Numbered from the stretch's first letter, positions 34,345 to 42,670 are shown. The stretch is 64,000 nt of DNA from Acetobacter sp. 46_36 (GCA_001917135.1 MNTT01000015.1:186001-250000), one strand, 5' to 3'. A program made the numbers and translations. The notes: generated by a model not told the origin, from the letters alone.

Positions 34345-34450
34345 AAAAAAAGACGTTTTGAATTCTTCCAGAGAGTGTATGCAAATAATCCCGAAAGACC
34401 ACTTCATAATAAACCCCAAAATAATTCAAAACGCCTAAAAATACTTTTAC
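34345..34450 (-). promoter_or_regulatory. Terminator-like leader element, copy 1
   Basis: Downstream of the promoter the transcript would carry GGCGUUUUGAAUU (34435-34423), a 58-nt loop, and AAUUCAAAACGUC (34364-34352), a 13-bp stem with one G-U pair, then seven U (34351-34345). An inner hairpin AAGUGGUC/GAUUAUUU with loop UUUCGG fits in the loop. The start codon follows about 27 nt later. It could be an attenuator or yield a free RNA of about 105 nt. The stem is identical in copy 2. Confidence 0.55.
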
Positions 34451-34456
34451 ATTCTC

Positions 34457-34485
34457 ACTATAACATTTTTTACACACCTTTGCAA
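34457..34485 (-). promoter_or_regulatory. Sigma70-type promoter of paralogue A
   Basis: On the minus strand TTGCAA (34480-34485) and TATAGT (34457-34462) are 17 nt apart. It lies inside the 232-bp repeat; the same pair is found in copy 2. Confidence 0.6.
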
Positions 34486-34598
34486 TACTTTTTTGTGGAT
34501 TCCGTCCATTAAACCCGTATTTTTTCTAAATTTTTAAACAAATAGACTCTAATCGCTTACTCCACTTATCTCGTGTTATATTTTTTGAACTTTTCCAT

Positions 34599-34644
34599 AA
34601 AAAAGGAGCAGCAAATTTAGGGGTTACCTAAAATTTACTGCTCC
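34599..34644 (-). terminator. Terminator of paralogue B
   Basis: GGAGCAG-C-AAATTTAGG (from 34605) pairs with CCTAAAATTTACTGCTCC (to 34644) with one bulge. On the minus strand it is followed by T6. It lies 19 nt after the stop of the gene at 34664. Confidence 0.85.
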
Positions 34645-34663
34645 AATAACGTGGTCTTTCTCT

Positions 34664-35512
34664 CTAGAAAGACATGTTGACACCGAGGTTCACAAACGGT
34701 CCCCCGTTGTCAAATTCTTGCGTACCGCCATCATGCTCCACTTTCGGCAGAACACGATATCCGGCCTCGCCTATGAGCTGGAAACGTTTTCCAAAACCCC
34801 AAGCTCCACGCAGGAATGCGCCAAACGTAAAGCCATAGTTCTTTGAAAAAAGCTCGGCATCGTCCTTATCAGACTTCTGCATGGCATAGCCGGCAGTACC
34901 GAGTACGGCAATATAGGAACGATAATCCCTGTCTTGCCAAAACTTCCACCCCAGATTTCCGGCTGCTACAAAAGTATTGTAGTAGCTGTTTAAAGTCGGA
35001 TACTTAGCCCTGCTGTAAGAGCCCTCCAGCTCAAACAAAAAATAGCAGGTCTCATACCCCAACCGGCCGGTAAACACAGGATTCACTTTCCCGTCAATAT
35101 AATTTGCTCCACCGAGCAAAGATACATTGACACGGTGAACGTTCGACTTATCTGCCCGTTGGTGTTCAGGCAAATAAGCATTTTTTTCACCGCGAAGATA
35201 TTCTTTTTTGTTCTCTTGAGATATGTCGTTTGACATCTTCTCAAAATACAATACAGTATCCCGACGGGAAACAAGTTTTCCTTCAATAACGTATCCAATA
35301 CGTGTTTCCACATATCTTATCCCGTTATCTCTAATTACTTCCGACACTGCCAAAATAACAGTATCAGACGGATTACTAACTAAGTATTTTCCAGCTTGTC
35401 TTGTAGACCAGCCTTTATCAATACCGTTAACAACTCTCTGAGCCATAGAAACTTCTGTAACCATAGCCAAAACAATCACGAGGACTGTTCTAAAGAAAAA
35501 ATTTGTCTTCAT
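34664..35512 (-). CDS. Exported beta-barrel-like protein, paralogue B (R-V-V-N-G-I type)
   Basis: A 282-residue protein with a signal peptide ending S-M-A-Q and the mature start R-V-V-N-G-I-D. The polar N-terminal domain has Y-L-V-S-N-P-S-D-T and L-V-S-R-R-D-T-V-L-Y, matching paralogue A. Residues about 125-282 look like an outer-membrane barrel ending in L-G-V-N-M-S-F. The nucleotide sequence is close to paralogue A over the signal peptide and diverges soon after. There is no Shine-Dalgarno. The style (cleavage after Ala-Gln, A/T-rich leader) recalls Bacteroidetes outer-membrane proteins. Ligand unknown. Confidence 0.7.
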   Translation of the reverse strand: MKTNFFFRTVLVIVLAMVTEVSMAQRVVNGIDKGWSTRQAGKYLVSNPSDTVILAVSEVIRDNGIRYVETRIGYVIEGKLVSRRDTVLYFEKMSNDISQENKKEYLRGEKNAYLPEHQRADKSNVHRVNVSLLGGANYIDGKVNPVFTGRLGYETCYFLFELEGSYSRAKYPTLNSYYNTFVAAGNLGWKFWQDRDYRSYIAVLGTAGYAMQKSDKDDAELFSKNYGFTFGAFLRGAWGFGKRFQLIGEAGYRVLPKVEHDGGTQEFDNGGPFVNLGVNMSF

Positions 35513-35539
35513 ATGTTAAAAAATTTAATTATTTCACAT

Positions 35540-35645
35540 AAAAAAAGACGTTTTGAATTCTTCCAGAGAGTGTATGCAAATAATCCCGAAAGACCACTTC
35601 ATAATAAACTCTACAATAATTCAAAACGCCTAAAAATATTTTTAC
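35540..35645 (-). promoter_or_regulatory. Terminator-like leader element, copy 2
   Basis: Same 13-bp stem (35618-35630 with 35547-35559) and U7 (35540-35546) as copy 1, upstream of paralogue B. The three clustered differences between copies fall in the loop next to the stem, not in the stem itself, so pairing is kept. Confidence 0.55.
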
Positions 35646-35651
35646 ATTCTC

Positions 35652-35680
35652 ACTATAACATTTTTTACACACTTTTGCAA
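35652..35680 (-). promoter_or_regulatory. Sigma70-type promoter of paralogue B
   Basis: TTGCAA (35675-35680) and TATAGT (35652-35657), 17-nt spacer, on the minus strand inside repeat copy 2. Confidence 0.6.
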
Positions 35681-35883
35681 TACTTTTTTGTGGATTCCGT
35701 CCATTAAACCCGTATTTTTTCTAAATTTTTAAACAAATAGACTCTAATCGCCGCCTTCTGTGCTTCACCTACTAAACACCTTTTCTTTAACCCGCTAATC
35801 TTACAATATTTTAATCCTTTACTTTTAAATCCGCCTTTGTTAAAATCATTCCCGGTTTGATTTTTATTGGAGTGAACGAAACG

Positions 35884-38493
35884 ATGTCTTATAAAGAAGA
35901 ACAAGGGTTAGACAAACAATTTAATGCTGAAGAAATAGAAAAACGCTGCGACGCCTACTGGAGCGCGAATGAAGTTTATAAATATGATGCCACCCAAAGC
36001 AGAGACAACAGCTTTGTGATTGATACGCCGCCGCCGACCGTTTCCGGTTCGCTGCATATCGGGCACATCTTCAGCTACACCCAAACCGACATCATCGCCA
36101 GATACCAGCGTATGCAGGGAAAATCTGTATTCTACCCGATAGGCTGGGATGACAACGGCCTCCCGACCGAACGCCGCGTTCAAAACTACTATAACATCGC
36201 CTGCAACCCGAAAGTTGCCTATGACCCGGCATTTAAACCGGTTCATGTAGAAAACGCCAAAGACGAGCGTAAGGAAATCTCTCGCAAAAACTTTATTGAA
36301 GCCTGCGAAACCCTGACCGCCGAAGATGAAAAAATTTTTGAAAACGTCTTCCGCCGCATCGGACACTCCTACGACTGGAACCTGACATATTCCACTATCA
36401 GCCCGTCATCCATAAAAATCTCTCAGGCTTCATTCCTTGACTTATACAAAAAAGGCAAAGTCGTTGCCGTAGAAGCGCCGATTATGTGGGACGTTACGTT
36501 CAAATCGGCCGTTTCTCAGGCAGAAGTAGAAGACAAGGAAATGGAAGGCTTTTTCCATGACATTCGCTTTAGTGTCAAAGACAGCGATGAAACCTTTACC
36601 ATCGCCACCACCCGGCCGGAATTGCTGGCAGCCTGCCTGGCCATTGTCGCCCATCCGGATGATGAACGTTATAAGCATCTGTTTGGCAAAACTGCTGTTG
36701 TCCCGCTGTTTGATATTCCGGTACCGATTGTTCCGTCCGAACACGCCGAAAAAGACAAAGGCACGGGCATTATGATGGTCTGCACGTTCGGCGACGCTGC
36801 TGACGTCGCTTGGTGGAAAAAATCAGGACTGCCGATTAAACAAATTATCGGCTTGGACGGCAAAATTATGAACATCACTTATGGCGAGGGCGTCTTTAAT
36901 ACGCTAAATAAGGAAGAAGCTCAAAAGAACTTCAGCCAGATTATCGGCCTGCCTGCGCATATTGCCAAAAAGAAAGTGGCCGAAATGCTGAAAGAACAGG
37001 GATATCTTATCGGCGAACCGAAAAAAATCGTCCACCCCGTAAAATTTTACGAAAAGGGAAATCTGCCGTTGGAATTCGTATCCTCCCGCCAGTGGTTTGT
37101 CAACCTGATGGATATGAAACAGGAAATGCTCGCTGCCGGACGTAAAATCGAATGGCTGCCGGCATATATGCAACACCGCTATGAAACTTGGACCGAAGGG
37201 CTGAATCAGGACTGGTGCATCAGCCGCCAGCGTTACTTCGGCGTTCCCTTCCCCGTCTGGTATAAAGTTGACGCTAACGGCAATATAGACTATAATCAGG
37301 TTATCCTGCCGGAAGAAAATCGCCTGCCGATTGACCCGATGGCAGATACCCCTACCGGATATGCCGAGTCGCAGCGCAATCAGCCTAACGGTTTTGCCGG
37401 TGACCCTGACGTTATGGACACTTGGGCAACGTCTTCCCTAACCCCGCAAATTGCTATGGCAATGGCCAAAGACGGTTCCAACCTGTCTATGCCGTTTGAC
37501 ATCCGCCCGCAGGCACACGATATTATCCGTACATGGGCTTTCTACACGATTGCCAAAAGCCTGATGCACGAAAATACGATTCCATGGCACAAAACGCTTA
37601 TCAGCGGCTTTATCCTTGACCCTGACCGCAAAAAAATGAGCAAATCCAAAGGCAACGTCGTTACCCCGATGCACCTGATTGAAAACCATTCCGCCGATGC
37701 TGTCCGCTACTGGGCAGCCAAGGCCAAACTCGGCGCCGATACGGCTTTTGAAGAAAAAATGATGCAGCAGGGGCGTAAACTGGTCGTTAAAATTTACAAC
37801 GCCAGCAAATTCGTCTTTATGATTGTCGGAAACTCAACTTCCGCCGATTATGCCAAAGACATAACCGCCGCTATGGACAAATCCTGGCTCAAAAAACTTG
37901 CCGATACCGTAAAATCCGCCAAACAAAGCTTTGAAAACTACGACTATTCTCTGGCTTTGGATGCAATTGAAACCCGCTTTTGGGATTTTTGCGACAACTA
38001 TGTTGAAATCGTCAAGAAACGCGCTTATTCCGCCGACAACGCTTCAGCAATCGCTACGCTTAAGCTTTCTCTGGATTCATTTATCAAACTGCTGGCGCCT
38101 TTCTGCCCGTTTATAACCGAAGAGGTTTATCAGGCACGCCCGTGGAAACAGAATTCGGAAATTTCCGTCCATAAAGAACTCTGGTCGTCGCTGAATATTC
38201 TTGAAACAGCCGCTGCAGATAATTCGCTGCTGTACGACACCGTGTCTGCCGTTTCAACCGAAATTCGCAAACAAAAGACGATAGAAAACAAATCGCAGAA
38301 AAATCCGGTTCTGAATTTGACCGTTAAAGCTGACGAAAAAACAATTTCCTGCCTCAAAGACAATGATGCAGACCTTTTGAATGTCGGCAATATCGTCGAA
38401 AACGGAATTTCCTATCTTCCGGCACAAGAATTAAGCATTGAAAACATTGTGCTTGACCAAAATTTCGTTCCTGAAAAGAAAAAAGCCGGCTAA
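35884..38493 (+). CDS. valS: Valyl-tRNA synthetase, archaeal-type
   Basis: An 869-residue class I aminoacyl-tRNA synthetase. The HIGH motif appears as P-T-V-S-G-S-L-H-I-G-H-I-F and KMSKS as K-K-M-S-K-S-K-G-N-V-V. The segment after HIGH (S-Y-T-Q-T-D, then G-W-D-D-N-G-L-P-T-E-R-R-V-Q) is that of the archaeal/rickettsial ValRS group and not of the usual bacterial type. The editing domain and C-terminal anticodon domain are present. The start is the ATG at 35884, with GGAG 11 nt upstream; nine codons further upstream is another ATG. A terminator follows. Confidence 0.93.
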   Translation: MSYKEEQGLDKQFNAEEIEKRCDAYWSANEVYKYDATQSRDNSFVIDTPPPTVSGSLHIGHIFSYTQTDIIARYQRMQGKSVFYPIGWDDNGLPTERRVQNYYNIACNPKVAYDPAFKPVHVENAKDERKEISRKNFIEACETLTAEDEKIFENVFRRIGHSYDWNLTYSTISPSSIKISQASFLDLYKKGKVVAVEAPIMWDVTFKSAVSQAEVEDKEMEGFFHDIRFSVKDSDETFTIATTRPELLAACLAIVAHPDDERYKHLFGKTAVVPLFDIPVPIVPSEHAEKDKGTGIMMVCTFGDAADVAWWKKSGLPIKQIIGLDGKIMNITYGEGVFNTLNKEEAQKNFSQIIGLPAHIAKKKVAEMLKEQGYLIGEPKKIVHPVKFYEKGNLPLEFVSSRQWFVNLMDMKQEMLAAGRKIEWLPAYMQHRYETWTEGLNQDWCISRQRYFGVPFPVWYKVDANGNIDYNQVILPEENRLPIDPMADTPTGYAESQRNQPNGFAGDPDVMDTWATSSLTPQIAMAMAKDGSNLSMPFDIRPQAHDIIRTWAFYTIAKSLMHENTIPWHKTLISGFILDPDRKKMSKSKGNVVTPMHLIENHSADAVRYWAAKAKLGADTAFEEKMMQQGRKLVVKIYNASKFVFMIVGNSTSADYAKDITAAMDKSWLKKLADTVKSAKQSFENYDYSLALDAIETRFWDFCDNYVEIVKKRAYSADNASAIATLKLSLDSFIKLLAPFCPFITEEVYQARPWKQNSEISVHKELWSSLNILETAAADNSLLYDTVSAVSTEIRKQKTIENKSQKNPVLNLTVKADEKTISCLKDNDADLLNVGNIVENGISYLPAQELSIENIVLDQNFVPEKKKAG

Positions 38494-38512
38494 CAAATTT
38501 TTCTGATATGCA

Positions 38513-38550
38513 AAACCCCGTGCATTTCTTCCGCACGGGGTTTGTTTTTT
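38513..38550 (+). terminator. Terminator between valS and the Smr gene
   Basis: AAACCCCGTGC (38513-38523) pairs with GCACGGGGTTT (38533-38543), then GTTTTTT. It lies between convergent genes and mainly serves valS. Confidence 0.92.
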
Positions 38551-38567
38551 ATATATTCTCTTTCAAA

Positions 38568-39113
38568 TTACCACCGCTCGAAATCAAACAATTTTCTATG
38601 TCCGGCATCAAGCTTCTTCCGCAGCAAAATATATAAGGCGCCTGCCCCTCCTTTTGCTTCCGCCGGATTTTTAAATCCCAAAATCAACGGGCTTATTTCC
38701 GAATGCGAAAGCCAATTCGGAACAGATTTGCGCAACACACCCTTTGTACTGAACAACATATCGTCAATTCCTTTCCCGGTTACAATCAGAACACACCTCT
38801 TGCCGGAATTATACGCAGCTTTAATAAAATCGCAAACCTGCTCAAAAGCTGCCCTTTCCGTTGTTCCATGCAAATCAAGAACAGCCTCTACTTTAAACTC
38901 TTCCCGTTTAAAACGTTTCGCCAACGCCCCGTCCATTTGCGAAAAATCGTCTTTAGCTACACTTTTCCCGCTCTTCAGGATTTCAAAAGTTACCGTTACC
39001 TCTTTATCTTTTCTGATTTTAATTTCTTTCGGTTCAATATCGTCTGTATGGCGGTTTGTCCGTATACGCCTGACTCCTTTAACCGCCTCCTGCCAAACAT
39101 CACTATCGGCCAT
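38568..39113 (-). CDS. Smr-domain protein
   Basis: A 181-residue protein with a C-terminal Smr (MutS2-related) domain: L-D-L-H-G at about residue 85, V-T-G-K-G, and a K-G-G-A-G-A-L-Y-I-L-L-R-K end. Smr domains have nuclease activity in several cases. The N-terminal half is charged and poorly conserved. GAGG lies 9 nt before the start. It overlaps mltA by 11 nt as the last gene of the timA-mltA-smr operon, a conserved alphaproteobacterial set near secB. Confidence 0.9.
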   Translation of the reverse strand: MADSDVWQEAVKGVRRIRTNRHTDDIEPKEIKIRKDKEVTVTFEILKSGKSVAKDDFSQMDGALAKRFKREEFKVEAVLDLHGTTERAAFEQVCDFIKAAYNSGKRCVLIVTGKGIDDMLFSTKGVLRKSVPNWLSHSEISPLILGFKNPAEAKGGAGALYILLRKKLDAGHRKLFDFERW

Positions 39114-40269
39114 TGACTTTAACCTCGGTTCCTTTAGGCAATAGAATAAAATAGCGCCCCTTTGAATTCATCCGCCCTGCATATTTTAATGCGTCTTCTC
39201 CATGCCCCCAGAAATAATCGCCGCGAATGCCCCCTTTTATGGCACTGCCGACATCTTCTGCCATAACTACACGGTTCAGCGCCTCTCCGTCCGGCCCGGA
39301 AGTTTCAAGCCACATCATTGTCCCCAACGGAATATAAGATTTATCTACCGCCATGCTTCGTCCTGCAACCAACGGCAGCCCCATCGCGCCAATCGGACCG
39401 TCGGCATTCACGATTTTATGAAAAATATACCGGTCATTGAGAAGCATATTCCTCTTCGCCTTATCCCCGTTTTTCTGCAGCCAGTCACGAATTTTCGGCA
39501 TCGATGCCTCTCCTGGCTTAATCAAACCTTTTTCCAGCAAAATTGAACCGATTCCCCTAAACTTATGCCCGTTATTGTCAGCATATCCGACGCGAATCTC
39601 TTTTCCGTCAGGCAAAGTCGCAACTGCAGCTCCCTGAATCTGCATAATATAAATATCAACAGGATTATCTCCCCACAATATAACCGGAGCATCTAATCTG
39701 CCTTCATCAATTTCCTGCCGGGTGTAATACTTAACCAGTTTTCCGTTTTTAACCCGTCCTACCAGCCGCCGGTCTGGCAAACCTGCATCAAAATCCCGCA
39801 AATTAACCTCTACCAAATCTTTTGGTTTGCCATATATCGGATATTGATACTTCCCTTCGCGTATAAAACTCGCTCTCAGATTAGCCTCATAATAAGACGT
39901 AAATTTACCATAGGAAGAACCGTTGACAATAACGGCGTAAGGCTCAAAATTTTGCCGGATATACGCTTTTAGCTCATTAGAATCTTTAATCTGCGCCATT
40001 TTTCCGCAATGTTTGCGATAAGAAACCAGAGAGTATTCTAAAACGCCGCTCTTTAAACTTTGCTGCCGCATTTTCTGCAATGCATCACAGACATCGCCCA
40101 AAGCTTTCTCAAACATACGAAAATCATCTTTTTCCCATCCTGCCAATGCGGAAAAATCGCTTCTTTTAAGCTCAAAAGAAGAAGGAACAACCGGTTCAAC
40201 CGTCTTGTCTTCCCCCGAACAGGAAACAAGAAACAATCCTATTGCAAAAATAAGTCCCCGTTTCAGCAT
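39103..40269 (-). CDS. mltA: Membrane-bound lytic murein transglycosylase A
   Basis: A 388-residue lipoprotein (lipobox L-V-S-C, Cys17) that cleaves peptidoglycan glycan strands with formation of 1,6-anhydro ends. The MltA domain includes S-Y-Y-E-A-N-L and a barwin-like 3D domain at the C-terminus with M-A-E-D-V-G-S-A-I-K-G and G-D-Y-F-W-G-H-G, containing the catalytic Asp. The start lacks a Shine-Dalgarno but overlaps the timA stop by 7 nt, so it is translationally coupled. It acts at the inner leaflet of the outer membrane. Confidence 0.93.
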   Translation of the reverse strand: MLKRGLIFAIGLFLVSCSGEDKTVEPVVPSSFELKRSDFSALAGWEKDDFRMFEKALGDVCDALQKMRQQSLKSGVLEYSLVSYRKHCGKMAQIKDSNELKAYIRQNFEPYAVIVNGSSYGKFTSYYEANLRASFIREGKYQYPIYGKPKDLVEVNLRDFDAGLPDRRLVGRVKNGKLVKYYTRQEIDEGRLDAPVILWGDNPVDIYIMQIQGAAVATLPDGKEIRVGYADNNGHKFRGIGSILLEKGLIKPGEASMPKIRDWLQKNGDKAKRNMLLNDRYIFHKIVNADGPIGAMGLPLVAGRSMAVDKSYIPLGTMMWLETSGPDGEALNRVVMAEDVGSAIKGGIRGDYFWGHGEDALKYAGRMNSKGRYFILLPKGTEVKVNGR

Positions 40270-40904
40270 TTTTTAGTCGAACAAAGCAGCCAGTTGTTAA
40301 CCCGTGGATTTAACGGTTTTTCAAACGTCCATACGTCCGAAATCGTCTGAACATAATTTTCATCGCCTTCAATAACTTCCCCTTCAGCGTTTTTCAAAAG
40401 ATTTACCTGTTCGCTGACAAACTTCACAACTAGGTTGACCTTATCATCGTCAACAAATCTGACCGATTCGACTTCCGTTTCGACAAAGCCAATTAAATCC
40501 GTTTCCGAAATTATTCCCTGTTCTTTCCTGTCATTAATAACTTTTTCAAACTTTTTCAATAATTCGCTGTTAACCAGCTTGGCCAGCGTTCCCGAGTCCC
40601 CTTTGCTGAAAGCGGCTAATATCATTTCAAACGCTTTCTGCGCCCCTTTTATAAAAACATTTTTATTAAAATTCGGAATTTTAATCAATTCTCTGTCAAG
40701 TGGTGACAAATTCCCCACATCAGGATTCTCGCTGCCCTCATTTAATGCATTTTTTCGCAGCTCTTTATAAACCTTTTCAAACTGCTCTTTCGGTATCATA
40801 ATCACTTTCGCATCATCGGCTCCTGTTCCCAAGACGCTCTTCAGTTTGCTAAAGATAACAACTACCAAAACCAGTAAAAATATAATATCCAAATATCCTG
40901 ACAT
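40263..40904 (-). CDS. TimA/Tim44-like inner-membrane protein
   Basis: A 213-residue protein with one N-terminal membrane helix (about residues 4-20) and a C-terminal Tim44/MBA1-like domain of about 150 residues (F-N-K-N-V-F-I-K-G-A-Q-K-A-F-E-M-I). The domain is related to the matrix-side domain of mitochondrial Tim44. TimA is the alphaproteobacterial homologue and is usually next to secB. The start at 40904 is preceded by GAGG; nine extra upstream codons are unlikely. It diverges from secB with 132 nt between. Confidence 0.88.
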   Translation of the reverse strand: MSGYLDIIFLLVLVVVIFSKLKSVLGTGADDAKVIMIPKEQFEKVYKELRKNALNEGSENPDVGNLSPLDRELIKIPNFNKNVFIKGAQKAFEMILAAFSKGDSGTLAKLVNSELLKKFEKVINDRKEQGIISETDLIGFVETEVESVRFVDDDKVNLVVKFVSEQVNLLKNAEGEVIEGDENYVQTISDVWTFEKPLNPRVNNWLLCSTKKC

Positions 40905-41036
40905 TTCCTCACCTCTGTTAAAATTACACATAATATAGCGCCAAATATCTTTATTATCAACTATTATATTTGACGTATAAAAATAAAACCCTATATTATA
41001 AGCAAAAAGTAATTTTGATGAAAGGATGGCAAAACG

Positions 41037-41480
41037 ATGACCAACACTTCCGAACCGGCTGAAGTAACCCTAAATATGCAATACATCAGAGATATGTCTC
41101 TGGAAGTTCCTCATGCCCCGGAAATTTTTTCCAAGCTTAATTCCCAGCCAAAGCTCAACGTTGATTTAAACATAGATGTCAATAAATTAAATGAAAATAA
41201 CTTTGAAGTAACGCTTAACCTGCGCATTGATGCTGACATAAACGAAGAAAAGTTGTTTATTTTCGAACTTGCTTATGCGGCAGCCTGTACAGTTCAACTT
41301 CCGGAAGAAAAACTTGAACCTGTCTTATTCATCGAAATCCCCAAGCTTCTGTTCCCGTACGCCCGGCAGATTATATCTTCCAACCTGGCTAATGCAGGCC
41401 TGCCGCCGCTTATGCTGACACCCGTAGATTTTGCCGCTGTCTATAGAAGTAAAAAAGAACAGATAATAAAGCCGAACTAA
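41037..41480 (+). CDS. secB: Export chaperone SecB
   Basis: A 147-residue tetrameric chaperone that keeps preproteins unfolded and hands them to SecA. Family motifs are Y-I-R-D-M-S-L-E-V-P, F-E-L-A-Y-A-A, L-F-P-Y-A-R-Q-I-I and L-P-P-L-M-L-T-P-V-D-F. AAGGA precedes the ATG at 10 nt. trmL starts immediately after the stop. SecA, its partner, is encoded 2.3 kb downstream at 43829. Confidence 0.95.
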   Translation: MTNTSEPAEVTLNMQYIRDMSLEVPHAPEIFSKLNSQPKLNVDLNIDVNKLNENNFEVTLNLRIDADINEEKLFIFELAYAAACTVQLPEEKLEPVLFIEIPKLLFPYARQIISSNLANAGLPPLMLTPVDFAAVYRSKKEQIIKPN

Positions 41481-41481
41481 G

Positions 41482-41949
41482 ATGAGATTAGCTTTATTCC
41501 AACCGGATATACCACAAAATACCGGAACGCTTTTGCGTTTGGGGGCATGTTTGGATTTGCCTATAGATATTATAGAACCTTGCGGATTTATATTTAATGA
41601 AAAAGCAATGAAACGCGCCGGAATGGACTACCTGAATATGGCATCATACCGGCGCCATAATTCTTGGCAGGATTTTCTGGCCTGCCGTATTTCTCATCCC
41701 GAAGAATACGGAAGAATCGTTTTGCTGACAACCCATGCTGAAAAACCATATACAGAGTTCAAATTTGAACCTAATGATATTATATTGATGGGCAGAGAAA
41801 GTGCAGGTGTTCCCGAAGCCGTCCATCAGGCTGCAGATGCCAGGCTTCTGATACCCATGAACAAAAATGCACGTTCAATAAATGTTGCAGTTGCAGCAGT
41901 AATGGTGGTCGGCGAAGCTCTTCGGCAAACAGATTTGTTTCCCAAATAA
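41482..41949 (+). CDS. trmL: tRNA (cytidine/uridine-2'-O)-methyltransferase TrmL
   Basis: A 155-residue SPOUT methyltransferase that modifies the wobble base of certain tRNA-Leu. Knot motifs are visible: F-Q-P-D-I-P-Q-N-T-G-T-L-L-R, L-M-G-R-E-S-A-G-V-P and I-P-M-N-K-N-A-R-S-I-N-V-A-V-A. Length and motif order fit TrmL. It starts 1 nt after the secB stop without a clear ribosome binding site. A tRNA-Leu(UAA), a known substrate type, is at 1277. Confidence 0.92.
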   Translation: MRLALFQPDIPQNTGTLLRLGACLDLPIDIIEPCGFIFNEKAMKRAGMDYLNMASYRRHNSWQDFLACRISHPEEYGRIVLLTTHAEKPYTEFKFEPNDIILMGRESAGVPEAVHQAADARLLIPMNKNARSINVAVAAVMVVGEALRQTDLFPK

Positions 41950-41965
41950 ATTTCCTCCTCAAATG

Positions 41966-42002
41966 ATTTTACGCCGATTTTAAGCCTGCATCGGCGTAAA
42001 AT
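41966..42002 (+). terminator. 13-bp perfect inverted repeat after trmL
   Basis: ATTTTACGCCGAT (41966-41978), 11-nt loop, ATCGGCGTAAAAT (41990-42002). No T run follows on the plus strand, so it is either a weak terminator or an mRNA-stabilising or protein-binding dyad. It lies 17 nt after the stop. Confidence 0.5.
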
Positions 42003-42160
42003 TAACAGACCTCTTTCCTTATTTCTGACGCTCCGTTTTCAGATTATTTAAAAAATTTTTAATTTTTTTTCATTTTAGGTATAGATTTGTTGCAAAAAAT
42101 GTGATATAGTCACTTCGTTTTCATAATAACACTTACAAATACCTAGGAGGTCAATCCAAC

Positions 42161-42670
42161 ATGAAGAAAAGCTCAGTTGTCACTTTCAACTCTGGAGAAT
42201 ATGTCGTATACCCGACACATGGCGTCGGCAAAGTAACCAACATTGCCAAACAAACTATTGCCGGCAGCGAACTCGAGCTCCTGGTCGTTAATTTCGATAA
42301 AGACAAAATGACGTTGCGCGTTCCGATGGCAAAACTGGATCAGGTCGGCTTACGCAAAATTTCTGACGAAACGACGATGAAAGAAGCCCTTGCCACATTA
42401 AAAGGAAAACCCAGAATCAAAAAAGTCATGTGGTCCAGACGTGCACAGGAATACGAAAACAAAATCAATTCCGGAAATCCCGTTGCCGTAGCAGAAGTAA
42501 TCCGTGATTTGCACCGCAGCGAAAATCTGGCCGACCAGTCTTACAGCGAACGCCAAATTTATGAACACGCGTTGGAACGTCTAGCCAGCGAAGTAGCTGT
42601 TTATGATAATATTTCCCTTGAGGAAGCAAACAAAAAGCTGCTGGAAACGGTTGCCAGCCGTAATCTGTAA
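42161..42670 (+). CDS. carD: CarD/CdnL-family RNA polymerase-binding regulator
   Basis: A 169-residue protein that binds the RNA polymerase beta subunit and stabilises open promoter complexes, often at rRNA promoters. The N-terminal Tudor-like RID domain contains G-E-Y-V-V-Y-P-T-H-G-V-G-K-V. The helical C-terminal domain carries W-S-R-R-A-Q-E-Y and R-D-L-H. The ribosome binding site AGGAGGT is close to ideal. A TATAGT at about 42107 may be its -10. A terminator follows at 42707. Confidence 0.94.
   Translation: MKKSSVVTFNSGEYVVYPTHGVGKVTNIAKQTIAGSELELLVVNFDKDKMTLRVPMAKLDQVGLRKISDETTMKEALATLKGKPRIKKVMWSRRAQEYENKINSGNPVAVAEVIRDLHRSENLADQSYSERQIYEHALERLASEVAVYDNISLEEANKKLLETVASRNL

Larger units (their letters stand above)
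34325..34556. repeat. 232-bp direct repeat, copy 1 (promoter and leader)
   Basis: This segment matches 35520-35751 base for base except at five positions (34415, 34417, 34419, 34444 and 34478), with no gaps. It fills most of the 345-nt gap upstream of the gene ending at 33296 and contains that gene's promoter and a terminator-like leader hairpin. No open frame of note lies in it. Confidence 0.95.
35520..35751. repeat. 232-bp direct repeat, copy 2 (promoter and leader)
   Basis: Second copy of the segment at 34325-34556, offset by 1195 nt. It takes up most of the 371-nt gap between paralogue B and valS. The remainder (35752-35883) holds the valS upstream region, in which I see no other gene. 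Confidence 0.95.

Noticed and set aside
34325..35751. Interpreting the 232-bp direct repeats as insertion-sequence ends or a transposon
   Set aside because: No transposase frame lies between them, the ends are not inverted repeats of each other, and each copy lies at the same position relative to a paralogous gene.
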